Below are positions 17,517 to 25,870 of a stretch of DNA of 64,000 nt, in pieces. Below the pieces are notes generated by a model. It did not search any database and was not told where the DNA came from. It worked only from the letters and a program-made list of their open reading frames with translations. Origin of the DNA: Bacteroidota bacterium (GTDB lineage: Bacteria; Bacteroidota; Bacteroidia; Bacteroidales; UBA12481). A program made the translations under genes and the position numbers. The DNA is taken from contig JABHCC010000085.1 in NCBI GenBank assembly GCA_018669475.1, forward strand, positions 18,857 through 82,856. Direction: 5' to 3'. Position 1 is the stretch's first letter. The number at the start of each line of letters is the position of its first letter.

Positions 17517-19103
17517 ATGAGAAAAATATTATTTGCTTGGGCATTATTAAGCCTGCCAGTTATGATGCTGGCTCAAAAGCCGGGAACACTCGATCAGGAT
17601 TTTGCCAATGGCGGACATTACAGTTTTGCAGTTACAGGAAGTCAGGCTTGGCTTAATTTTATGACCTATCGTTATGAGAGTAATGCCAGTGAGCCCGGTT
17701 GGGCGCTATTGCTTGGAGGAAATATTTATAAAAACTACGTGTATGATGGTATTTTCACCACTGAAATCACTCAAGATGGTGAGCTTAATCAATGGGCAGG
17801 AAAACCAGCTACTGATCTGACAGATATCCAGGATGCTATTTATCTTCCGGGTGGTGGTTTCATGGCAGTCGGGAGTGCCGATATCGGAGGGAATCACAAT
17901 GCGAAAGTTTCACAGTTTAACGGTCCGGGGGAAGTAAATTCAAATTTTGGAGTATCTGGCTCTATTACTCTCGACAATCAGACGGGTGCTGACTATGCCC
18001 ATGATATTTGTTATAACAATTCTGATCCTGACAATCCTTTTTATATGGTGGTTGGATCAACAATGAATGCTGGTAATATGCAAAAAACTGCCTGGTGGAT
18101 GCTTGGTCCGGATGGTCAGTTGAACAATGATTTCGGGGCAAATGGGATGTATGTACCAGCAACAGGAGGAGAAACCGCCTGGCTGAATGATGTTGTTAGT
18201 TTTGGTAACAAGGTTGTGGCAGCCGGAACTATCGATTATCTGGCTTATATAAAGATACTCGATCCAAATACTATGATTTCAGGTTCTTTATTGTTTCCAT
18301 CAAGCAGTGATCCTGACCATATATACGAGTATTTTTCTGTCATTCCTGAAGGAGATCACTTTTTTGCTTCCGGATATCATTACGATATGGGGAGCTATAA
18401 GTCTAACGAATTTGTAAGAGGGGTGGATTCAGAACCTTTTGCTTTTAATGATGGGATAAGTGACATTCTAAATACCGGTGTAAGTAATGTTGAATCTCAG
18501 GTAAATGGTTTTTCTACGGGCATACATTCAGTTTTTCCAGCCCAGGCAGGTCCGGGGGGGATGAAGACTGATGGACCTTCACCTATGGTTATCATAGGCT
18601 CAATAATTATTGGCAGTGAGGAGGAGACAAGTTTTGTTGCAGCAATAAATGCAGACGGGTCTTTGGCTGATGATTTTGGAACAAATGGTGTTTATGTGAT
18701 CGACCTTGAAGAGGGTAATTGGCCGGTCGATGTTGTTTTATCTGAGGACGGCAGTTTATTCGTAGGCGTGAATGCAGTTGGTGTTGCCCATGTTTACAAG
18801 CTATATGCCTACTTTGACCGTAGTGGGATAGAAGACCCAAATCAGAATATCAACAAGGTTACAATATATCCGAATCCTGTTAGCCATACAGCTCATCTGG
18901 AGCTGAGCTTGTCTCAGGCTCAGGAGCTTGAATGGAGCATTTATAATAGTATTGGCCAGGCTGTCTTGTCACAAACTGAATCTGTTACAGTATCGGGAGT
19001 ATATCAAATTGACATTGACATAAGCGGATGGGCATCAGGAGTATACCACTTTAAAGCCTTTGCCCGGAATGGTGAATTATCAAGTAAATTCAGCATCCAT
19101 TAG
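17517..19103 (+). CDS. Secreted delta-60 (DUF5122) repeat protein with type IX sorting domain
   Basis: Started at the ATG at 17517 (the frame opens at 17439), about 528 residues. A clear signal peptide runs MRKILFAWALLSLPVMMLAQ. The body carries repeated 'L..dFG.nG' units (GTLDQDFANGG, NSNFGVSG, NNDFGANG, ADDFGTNG), typical of delta-60/DUF5122 beta-propeller-like repeats. The last ~75 residues (VTIYPNPVSHTAHL to SSKFSIH) are a Por secretion sorting domain. The protein is probably exported and attached to the cell surface; its ligand is unknown. A strong intrinsic terminator follows immediately. Confidence 0.85.
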   Translation: MRKILFAWALLSLPVMMLAQKPGTLDQDFANGGHYSFAVTGSQAWLNFMTYRYESNASEPGWALLLGGNIYKNYVYDGIFTTEITQDGELNQWAGKPATDLTDIQDAIYLPGGGFMAVGSADIGGNHNAKVSQFNGPGEVNSNFGVSGSITLDNQTGADYAHDICYNNSDPDNPFYMVVGSTMNAGNMQKTAWWMLGPDGQLNNDFGANGMYVPATGGETAWLNDVVSFGNKVVAAGTIDYLAYIKILDPNTMISGSLLFPSSSDPDHIYEYFSVIPEGDHFFASGYHYDMGSYKSNEFVRGVDSEPFAFNDGISDILNTGVSNVESQVNGFSTGIHSVFPAQAGPGGMKTDGPSPMVIIGSIIIGSEEETSFVAAINADGSLADDFGTNGVYVIDLEEGNWPVDVVLSEDGSLFVGVNAVGVAHVYKLYAYFDRSGIEDPNQNINKVTIYPNPVSHTAHLELSLSQAQELEWSIYNSIGQAVLSQTESVTVSGVYQIDIDISGWASGVYHFKAFARNGELSSKFSIH

Positions 19104-19118
19104 AATGACATTAGAATG

Positions 19119-19163
19119 ATAGTTATGCAGTGCCCATGCAACTGCATAACTATTCTTTTTTAT
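19119..19163 (+). terminator. Rho-independent terminator after the delta-60 repeat protein
   Basis: A perfect 13-bp stem (ATAGTTATGCAGT paired with ACTGCATAACTAT) with a 9-base loop is followed by TTCTTTTTTATT. It sits 15 bases after the stop codon at 19103. It separates this gene from the GH92 gene downstream, which must therefore have its own promoter. Confidence 0.88.
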
Positions 19164-19215
19164 TGTAATTTTCAACAAGTACCTTGCACTCTTTATTGAT
19201 TTCAAAAACAAATAA

Positions 19216-21531
19216 ATGAGATTTCAAGTTTGGAGATTTGTTGCGCTAGTGGCAATCAGTGTTTGTATTTATTCATGTGGGCTAAACAATCAAAATCAGA
19301 TCAAGCCCGAGTTGGTAGATTATGTAAATCCTTTAATGGGAAGCGATTCCAAGTATTCACTTTCAAATGGCAATACATATCCGGCAATTGCAAGGCCCTG
19401 GGGCATGAATTTTTGGACACCAATGACCTCCCGGATGGGGGATGGCTGGACTTACAAGTACAACGAGAATAAAATCAGGGGTATTAAGCAGACTCATCAG
19501 CCAAGTCCATGGATAAATGATTATGCAGCCTTTTCTTTAATGGCTGTAACGGGAGAATTAAAATATGAGGAGAATGAACGCGAATCCTGGTTTTCTCATA
19601 AAGCAGAGACCGTAAGGCCATATCATTACAAAACATATCTGGCAGATTATGATGTTGTTGCAGAAGTTGCACCAACTGAGAGGGCTGCACATTTCAAGTT
19701 TACCTTTCCTGAATCTGAAGAATCATATATTTTGTTGGATGGATTTTTTAAGGGATCAATGGTGACCATTCTTCCTCAGGAACGAAAAATCACAGGCTAT
19801 TGCCGAAATAATAGTGGTGGTGTTCCTGACAATTTTCATAATTATTTCGTAGCCCAGTTTGATAAGGATTTTGAGATAACACATACATGGGGAGACGATT
19901 GGGAACTGCAGGAAGAATCATTGCATAGCGAGGGAGAGCATGTTGGTGCGATTATTGGATTTTCATCCAAAAGAGGTGAAGTCGTGCATGTAAAAGTTGC
20001 TTCATCATTTATCAGTCCTGAACAAGCCGAACTTAATCTGTCAAGAGAAATTGGAAAAGATTCATTTGATAAGACCCGCGAGGAGGCAAAAGCTGCCTGG
20101 GAGAAAGAACTGAGCAGAATAGTAGTGGAGGATAGCAATACTGATAACATTGAAACTTTCTATTCCTGTTTATACCGTGTTCTGTTATTTCCGCGTAAGT
20201 TTTATGAGTTCAATGAGAAAAATGAGATTGTTCACTACAGCCCTTATAATGGTGAGGTATTACCTGGATATATGTTCACCGATAATGGTTTTTGGGATAC
20301 TTTCAGAGCTGTATTCCCCTTTTTCAATATGATGTATCCTGAGCTTAACGGAAAAATAATGAAGGGACTGGCCAATACATATAAAGAATCAGGTTGGTTA
20401 CCTGAATGGGCTAGTCCGGGGCACAGGGATTGTATGATAGGCTCAAATTCTGCCCCAAATATTGCTGATGCCTTTTTAAAAGGGGCAATTGATAGTGCTG
20501 ATGATGCCGAGCTGCTTTTCGAGGCTATATTGAAGAACGCAACAGTTGAAGAAGGCCGTCCAGCACGGTCGGTAGGTAGAGAAGGTCTCAATTATTATAA
20601 TACCCTTGGATATGTCCCTTATGATGTGGGAGTAAATGAGAATGCTGCACGAACATTAGAGTATGCCTATGCAGATTTCACTATTGCAAAAATGGCTGAA
20701 AAGCTGGGAAAAACTGAAATTGCTGATAAGTATTACAAGCAATCGATGAACTATAAGAAGCTATTTGATCCGTCAACAAAGCTGATGAGAGGAAAGAATG
20801 AAGATGGCAGTTTTCAGTCTCCTTTTAATCCATTGAAATGGGGTGATGCTTTTACTGAAGGGAATAGTTTGCACTATACATGGTCAGTTTTTCATGATAT
20901 TCATGGTTTGATTGATTTGATGGGGGGAAATGAGGAATTTATTGGACAACTGGATAATGTATTTGAGATGCCTCCGGATTATGATGATTCTTACTATGGA
21001 CATACTATTCATGAGATCAGAGAAATGCAAATAGTAAATATGGGGAATTATGCTCATGGTAATCAACCCGTTCAGCATATGATTTATCTCTATAATTATG
21101 CAGGGGCTCCATACAAAACACAAAAAAGAATAAGGGAAGTGCTGACTACACTTTATGCTGCAACACCCGATGGTTACTGTGGGGACGAAGATAATGGGCA
21201 AACCTCTGCCTGGTATGTGTTCAGTTCCCTGGGATTTTACCCGGTAACGCCCGGAGCTGATCAATATGTTATAGGGAGTCCGCTATTCAACAAAGCAACT
21301 CTGAACCTTGAAAACGGGAATAGCTTCGTCATTACTGCTGAGAAAAATTCAGAGAGGAACTTCTACATACAATCGACCAATATGAACGGTAAGAAATACA
21401 CGGCGAACTATATTTATTATCAGGATATTCAAGATGGTGGAGAGTTTAATTTTGATTTAGGATCTTCGCCAAACAAAAAGTGGGGGAGCAAGGCTGGAGA
21501 TAGCCCCTATTCTTTAAGCAGGGAAAGATAA
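19216..21531 (+). CDS. GH92 family alpha-mannosidase, lipoprotein
   Basis: A 771-residue GH92 enzyme with a lipobox (CIYSCG, Cys21). The N-terminal beta-sandwich starts at VDYVNPLMGS; the rest is an (alpha/alpha)6 barrel. The proposed general acid is Glu548 in GDAFTEGN, and the calcium-assisted base pair is Asp657/Asp659 in GYCGDEDNGQTSAWY. GH92 enzymes are Ca-dependent, inverting exo-alpha-mannosidases acting on N-glycan or yeast mannans. The usual GNEPSHH substrate-site motif reads GNQPVQH here (615-621), so I do not assign a linkage. The GH29 gene follows 56 bases later on the same strand, which suggests an operon. Confidence 0.93.
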   Translation: MRFQVWRFVALVAISVCIYSCGLNNQNQIKPELVDYVNPLMGSDSKYSLSNGNTYPAIARPWGMNFWTPMTSRMGDGWTYKYNENKIRGIKQTHQPSPWINDYAAFSLMAVTGELKYEENERESWFSHKAETVRPYHYKTYLADYDVVAEVAPTERAAHFKFTFPESEESYILLDGFFKGSMVTILPQERKITGYCRNNSGGVPDNFHNYFVAQFDKDFEITHTWGDDWELQEESLHSEGEHVGAIIGFSSKRGEVVHVKVASSFISPEQAELNLSREIGKDSFDKTREEAKAAWEKELSRIVVEDSNTDNIETFYSCLYRVLLFPRKFYEFNEKNEIVHYSPYNGEVLPGYMFTDNGFWDTFRAVFPFFNMMYPELNGKIMKGLANTYKESGWLPEWASPGHRDCMIGSNSAPNIADAFLKGAIDSADDAELLFEAILKNATVEEGRPARSVGREGLNYYNTLGYVPYDVGVNENAARTLEYAYADFTIAKMAEKLGKTEIADKYYKQSMNYKKLFDPSTKLMRGKNEDGSFQSPFNPLKWGDAFTEGNSLHYTWSVFHDIHGLIDLMGGNEEFIGQLDNVFEMPPDYDDSYYGHTIHEIREMQIVNMGNYAHGNQPVQHMIYLYNYAGAPYKTQKRIREVLTTLYAATPDGYCGDEDNGQTSAWYVFSSLGFYPVTPGADQYVIGSPLFNKATLNLENGNSFVITAEKNSERNFYIQSTNMNGKKYTANYIYYQDIQDGGEFNFDLGSSPNKKWGSKAGDSPYSLSRER

Positions 21532-21587
21532 ACTATCTGCATTCATGATTTATTTATTGCTAAATTCAGAACTTAAATACATAAGAT

Positions 21588-23018
21588 ATGACTAAGACTT
21601 TGAAATGCTTTTTCGTACCATTTATCTGCCTGATGGCAGTGCTATCAATCAAAGCACCCGCCCAAACCGATGAAGAAAGTTATTCATGGCCAAAGGATCC
21701 GGCAGTAATGGAGAATCTTAAGGACTGGCAGGGGTATAAATTCGGATTATTGATCCACATGGGGCTCTATTCTGAGTTGGGTACAGTGGAGTCATGGGGC
21801 TTATGTCCTGAAGACTGGGTTGGAAGGCCTGGCTACGATGATTATTATGATTACGCCCGGGATTACCGTAATGCCAGTTTGAGATTTAATCCGATAAAGT
21901 TTGATCCTGAGAAATGGGCCAAAGCATTTAAAGGTTCAGGTGCAAAGTACATGATATACAGCACAAAGCATCATGATGGTTTTTGTCTGTATGATACTAA
22001 GTATACTGATTTCAAGGTAACAAATCCTGAATTTCCATTTGCTTCAAATCCCAGGTCGGATGTATACGGTGAAATTATGGAAGCCTGTCGCAATGAGGGT
22101 ATGGTTGTGGGAGCCTATTTTTCAAAACCCGACTGGACATCTCCATATTTTTGGTGGCCTTATTACCCACCAAAAGACAGAAATCCAACTTACGACATCA
22201 CCAAACATCCGGATAGGTGGAAGAGCTTCGTTGATTATACCCATAAGCAGATTGATGAGATCACCACTAAGTATGGAAAAGTGGATATATTATGGCTTGA
22301 CGGATGCTGGGTTATGCCAAAATCGGCCGTGACAGAGAAAGTATCAGATTTTTGTAAGTATCCCCATGATATGGATTTAGATATGAAAACCATAGCAGAC
22401 AGGGCACGTAAAACTCAGCCCGGAATGCTGGTGGTTGATCGATGGGTTCAGGGAGATTATGAAAACTACCTTACACCTGAGCAGAAGATTCCTGAGAAAC
22501 CCTTGTCGGTTCCCTGGGAGAGTTGTATCACTATGGGTCATGCATGGGGATGGGTGGCAAATGATCATTATAAATCATCACGGGAGCTTGTTCAACTGCT
22601 GATCGGCATTGTGGCCAAAGGCGGTAATCTCTTGCTGGGCGTAGGCCCGAAAGGAAATGGTGAATTTGAACCTGCTGTTTATGAGAATCTGGCGCAACTA
22701 GGTAAGTGGCTGGATGCAAATGGCGAGGCAATTTATGAAACTACACCAGTTGAACCATTCCAAGTTGAAAAGATTGCCTACACGGCCGGGGATGAAAATA
22801 CAGTTTATGCATTATATATGCCAGCCAAAGATGAGGAGGAACTGCCCGAAACCCTCAGCATCCAAACTCAGTTATCCGGCAGGCTTAGCTTTACTTTATT
22901 AGCATCAGGCAAAAAGCTCAAAGCCAGGAAAAAGGACAATGCATGGGATGTGTCAATCCCAAAATCGCTAAGATCAGAATTGGCCAAACAAGAGGCCGTT
23001 GTGATCAGAGTAAGATAA
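21588..23018 (+). CDS. GH29 alpha-L-fucosidase
   Basis: A 476-residue protein with a signal peptide (1-26, ending KAPAQ). The GH29 barrel starts at YKFGLLIHMGLYS. The active-site stretch TKHHDGF (127-132) is intact, and the nucleophile is Asp238 in DILWLDGCW. A small C-terminal beta domain (from about 390) completes the protein. GH29 enzymes release terminal fucose with retention of configuration. The canonical IHWG reads IHMG. With GH92 directly upstream, this points to trimming of fucosylated, mannose-containing glycoprotein glycans in the periplasm. Confidence 0.93.
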   Translation: MTKTLKCFFVPFICLMAVLSIKAPAQTDEESYSWPKDPAVMENLKDWQGYKFGLLIHMGLYSELGTVESWGLCPEDWVGRPGYDDYYDYARDYRNASLRFNPIKFDPEKWAKAFKGSGAKYMIYSTKHHDGFCLYDTKYTDFKVTNPEFPFASNPRSDVYGEIMEACRNEGMVVGAYFSKPDWTSPYFWWPYYPPKDRNPTYDITKHPDRWKSFVDYTHKQIDEITTKYGKVDILWLDGCWVMPKSAVTEKVSDFCKYPHDMDLDMKTIADRARKTQPGMLVVDRWVQGDYENYLTPEQKIPEKPLSVPWESCITMGHAWGWVANDHYKSSRELVQLLIGIVAKGGNLLLGVGPKGNGEFEPAVYENLAQLGKWLDANGEAIYETTPVEPFQVEKIAYTAGDENTVYALYMPAKDEEELPETLSIQTQLSGRLSFTLLASGKKLKARKKDNAWDVSIPKSLRSELAKQEAVVIRVR

Positions 23019-23060
23019 GTAGCAAAAGAGCTAATCAGATCTGATCAAAGATTTGCAATG

Positions 23061-24542
23061 CTATAGCTTATAAAATTCTTCCCAGCCTTTACGTGGAGGG
23101 TTTCCAACCAGCATTTGATTGGCAAACTTGTTATTAGTGATTTGTTTTGTTTTTCTGTCGAAAATTATTCTTGAACTCAATCGTTGTGCAACAACACCCA
23201 AAGTAAAGACCTGACTTAATGGTCCGGAAATGTCAAATGATGAGCGACATTTTTCTTCTCCTTTACAGGCTAAGAGAAAGTTTGCAAAATGGTTTGATGG
23301 ACTTACAGGAACATCCGGCAACTTCTTCTCCATCTTCTGAGCTTTCTTTTCAGGAATTATTGAAAGAGTTCCACCATGGGTTCCTCCCTTGAAAGTCAAG
23401 TCCTTGCTGTAAATAATTTTGCCAGGGTTTAGTTTAGCTGGTTGTAAAGCCCCGTTACTTGGAGGCGGGACATTAGGATCAATTTCTGAAACCCCATATC
23501 CTTTTGGAACAGAAGGGATATTATCCAGTCCATCGTACCAGGTGATATCAAGAGGAGGCATATTGCTACGCTCAGGAAATTTGAAAACCAGGGTAGATGA
23601 GAATGGGAAGAAAAATGAGTTGTGACCACTAAGCCTCAATGGGTTAACCTCGTAGGGTAAGCCAAGCTCCAGGAATTCATGTGCGGTGTCCATGATGTGT
23701 GCTCCCCAATCACCCAGAGCTCCCATTCCAAAGTCGTACCAGCATCGCCATTGACCATGGTGATAATCTTTGTTATAATCGTGATGCTGAGCAGTGTTCA
23801 GCCATACGTCCCAATCCATAGTTGCAGGTAATGCCTGTTTCTCAGGGAATTTTGTAATGCCAGGATCAAATCCATGCCAGCGCCGTGCACTATTCATATG
23901 TGCAGTCATGGCTGTAACATCCTTAATAATGCCAGCTTCTTTCCATGCTTTGAACTGGAAATAATTAGCACCTGAGTGACCCTGATTACCCATTTGAGTG
24001 GATACATTGTATTTTTTGGCAGCCGCCATCATCAGTTCTATCTCATTAAAAGTACGGGCCATTGGTTTCTCGACATAAACATGCTTACCCAAGGACATGG
24101 CCAGCATGGTGATAGGGAAATGTGAAAAATCTGGTGTGCCAACACTTACAGCTTCAATTTTGTTCCCCATTTTATCAAACATCTTTCTGAAATCCTTAAA
24201 TCGAGGAACATCAGGAAACATCTCGAGTACTCCCAAAGTATGTTCAGCTCCCAAGTCTGCATCACACAAGGCAACAATATTGGCTAATCCTGTTGCATGT
24301 AATGATTTCAAAATTTGCCCACCTCTGTGGCCAATACCAACACATGCAAGATTGACTTTCTCACTCGGCAGGAATGAACTTTTTTGATAAGATTGCGTGT
24401 TCTCATCCCACATCTTGTTTCCAGCAAAGATCACGTTACCAGGAAGTATCGACATTCCACCAAATGCCAGAAGTCCTTTTTTTAAAAAATTACGTCTTTG
24501 ATTCGAATCAACGAATAGTGTATTATCCAATTGCCTTTTCAT
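23061..24542 (-). CDS. Exported Gfo/Idh/MocA family oxidoreductase
   Basis: About 493 residues from the ATG at 24542. The frame opens further up at 24593, but that stretch is the repeated leader element, not protein. A twin-arginine-like signal (RRNFLKKGLLAFGG) is followed by the Rossmann domain (VNLACVGIGHRGG), the sugar-ring EKP motif (HVYVEKPMA) and a C-terminal domain with GDWGAHIMDTAHE. These NAD(P)-dependent enzymes oxidise or epimerise sugars or cyclitols; exported members travel folded with their cofactor. It converges on the GH29 gene, and its 5' leader resembles that of the esterase gene at 29611. The substrate is not assignable. Confidence 0.9.
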   Translation of the reverse strand: MKRQLDNTLFVDSNQRRNFLKKGLLAFGGMSILPGNVIFAGNKMWDENTQSYQKSSFLPSEKVNLACVGIGHRGGQILKSLHATGLANIVALCDADLGAEHTLGVLEMFPDVPRFKDFRKMFDKMGNKIEAVSVGTPDFSHFPITMLAMSLGKHVYVEKPMARTFNEIELMMAAAKKYNVSTQMGNQGHSGANYFQFKAWKEAGIIKDVTAMTAHMNSARRWHGFDPGITKFPEKQALPATMDWDVWLNTAQHHDYNKDYHHGQWRCWYDFGMGALGDWGAHIMDTAHEFLELGLPYEVNPLRLSGHNSFFFPFSSTLVFKFPERSNMPPLDITWYDGLDNIPSVPKGYGVSEIDPNVPPPSNGALQPAKLNPGKIIYSKDLTFKGGTHGGTLSIIPEKKAQKMEKKLPDVPVSPSNHFANFLLACKGEEKCRSSFDISGPLSQVFTLGVVAQRLSSRIIFDRKTKQITNNKFANQMLVGNPPRKGWEEFYKL

Positions 24543-24653
24543 CCGCTTATATTTAATTTTAATTGTCGGATGCAGCTCGCACAACAAAAACAATCATCCG
24601 CGTGTTTGTTAAAATATTGTTCGTTTTGTCACGCTCGGTTCATCCGCTTATAT
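24543..24653 (-). repeat. Leader element copy A (upstream of the Gfo/Idh gene)
   Basis: On the minus strand this leader contains: the phrase AAATATAAGCGGATGAA twice (ending at 24638 or so, and at the gene's own start); a five-codon mini-frame ATGAACCGAGCGTGA (24643-24629, peptide MNRA); ACAAACACGCGGATGA; and a 34-base hairpin candidate at 24567-24600 with a CGGATG/CATCCG stem and the loop TTGTTTTTGTTGTGCGAGC. Related copies stand before the esterase at 29611 and the blaI-like gene at 53532. It could be a leader regulatory structure or a dispersed repeat. Confidence 0.7.
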
Positions 24654-24822
24654 TTGAGATGTGAATGTAAGAATCTTCTGCATTACTTTATTAATATGTG
24701 CACGCTTTATTTCGTGATATATTTTGATTGTTTGCTATCTGATAAGACAGTTTTCTTACAAGTATAAATAATTTGAGAAGTTTTTTTACCTACCGGATGG
24801 TAGAGTGAGTTATCTTTGGAGT

Positions 24823-25866
24823 ATGATTAATACAGAAGAAACCCGTATCGAAGCCATCGTTTTGCATAAGGTGGGAAATAAGTCAGCTGGCGATGGATTG
24901 CAGCTGTCGAAAGAGGTGTTGCAAACTGACGAGGCTATCCGGCAGCTGTTATTGCATTATTTTGTCACCCCCTTTAAAGTAGAAGAATACTTTCATTTTC
25001 ATCATGACTCGGGTCTGCATATGAATGAGGTGTATAGCTTTGTGTCTTCGATTTTTGAAGATTCCGATGCTTTTCTCGATCAGTCAATCGATCTGGCTAA
25101 ACACCTGTATGAGATGTCGACCCATCCGAAAATTAAGGCAGGGGAGTTTTATGTGGTGTATTTTAAAGACCTGATTCTCGATGGTGAATTGATTGATGCC
25201 ATTGGTTTGTTTAAATCTGAAAATAAAGAGACCTATCTGAAAGTGTACCCATCCGGAGGGAGTTATGAGATTCAAAGTGATGATGGAATCAATATTAATA
25301 AGCTCGATAAGGGTTGTTTGATTTTTAATAGCGAGGCCGATGATGGATACCTGGTGGCTGCAGTGGATAATCTTAATCGCAATGCAGATGCTCGCTTCTG
25401 GTTTGATGATTTTTTACAGATCAGGCAGAAAGAAGATGCATATTTTCATACTGAGAATGCTATCACTATGTGTAAATCTTTTGTTGCACAAAAACTGCCC
25501 GAAGAATTTGAAACTGATCGTCCTGATCAGGCTGAGATGCTGAATGACTCAGCTGCATATTTCAAGGAGAATGAGAATTTCGATCTGAATGATTTTGCTG
25601 AACAGGTGATGCGTCAACCAGATCTTATAGAGAGCTTTAAGGAATATAAGAATGAATTTGAAGAGAATAATGACCTCGAACTGGCGGAGGCTTTTGATAT
25701 ATCACAACCTGCGGTGAAAAAGAAAGCACGCTTTTTTAAATCTGTGATCAAGCTCGACAAGAATTTCCATATCTATATCCATGGCAAGCGGGAATATGTG
25801 CGCAAAGGAACTGATCCGGAGACCGGCTTGAATTTTTATCAATTACTATTTGAATCAGAGGCCTGA
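24823..25866 (+). CDS. Nucleoid-associated protein, NdpA/YejK family
   Basis: About 347 residues from the ATG at 24823 (the frame opens with a GTG at 24805). The family pattern is clear from the start (RIEAIVLHKVGNKSAGDGLQLS, with 'hkvGNk' conserved) through VVYFKDLILDGELIDAIGLFKSE, to the C-terminal KSVIKLDKNFHIYIHG. NdpA-type proteins associate with the chromosome; their exact biochemical role is poorly defined. No signal peptide or membrane segment is present. A TAnnTTTG-like stretch (TAAATAATTTG, near 24765) lies upstream and could be its promoter. It stands alone between divergent and convergent neighbours. Confidence 0.87.
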   Translation: MINTEETRIEAIVLHKVGNKSAGDGLQLSKEVLQTDEAIRQLLLHYFVTPFKVEEYFHFHHDSGLHMNEVYSFVSSIFEDSDAFLDQSIDLAKHLYEMSTHPKIKAGEFYVVYFKDLILDGELIDAIGLFKSENKETYLKVYPSGGSYEIQSDDGININKLDKGCLIFNSEADDGYLVAAVDNLNRNADARFWFDDFLQIRQKEDAYFHTENAITMCKSFVAQKLPEEFETDRPDQAEMLNDSAAYFKENENFDLNDFAEQVMRQPDLIESFKEYKNEFEENNDLELAEAFDISQPAVKKKARFFKSVIKLDKNFHIYIHGKREYVRKGTDPETGLNFYQLLFESEA

Positions 25867-25870
25867 TTGG

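Noticed and set aside
19842..20591. Antisense frames of 100+ codons within the GH92 gene
   Set aside because: They are shadows of the GH92 coding frame with no start signal or family resemblance.
23061..24542. GH109 glycosidase assignment for the Gfo/Idh proteins
   Set aside because: Both exported Gfo/Idh proteins have the fold and RR signal, but I could not see GH109-specific residues; only the oxidoreductase superfamily is supported.
24543..24593. N-terminal extension of the first Gfo/Idh protein
   Set aside because: The extra residues (MFLLCELHPT...) are translated from the repeated leader element and appear identically before the unrelated esterase at 29560; the RRNFLK signal follows the ATG at 24542.
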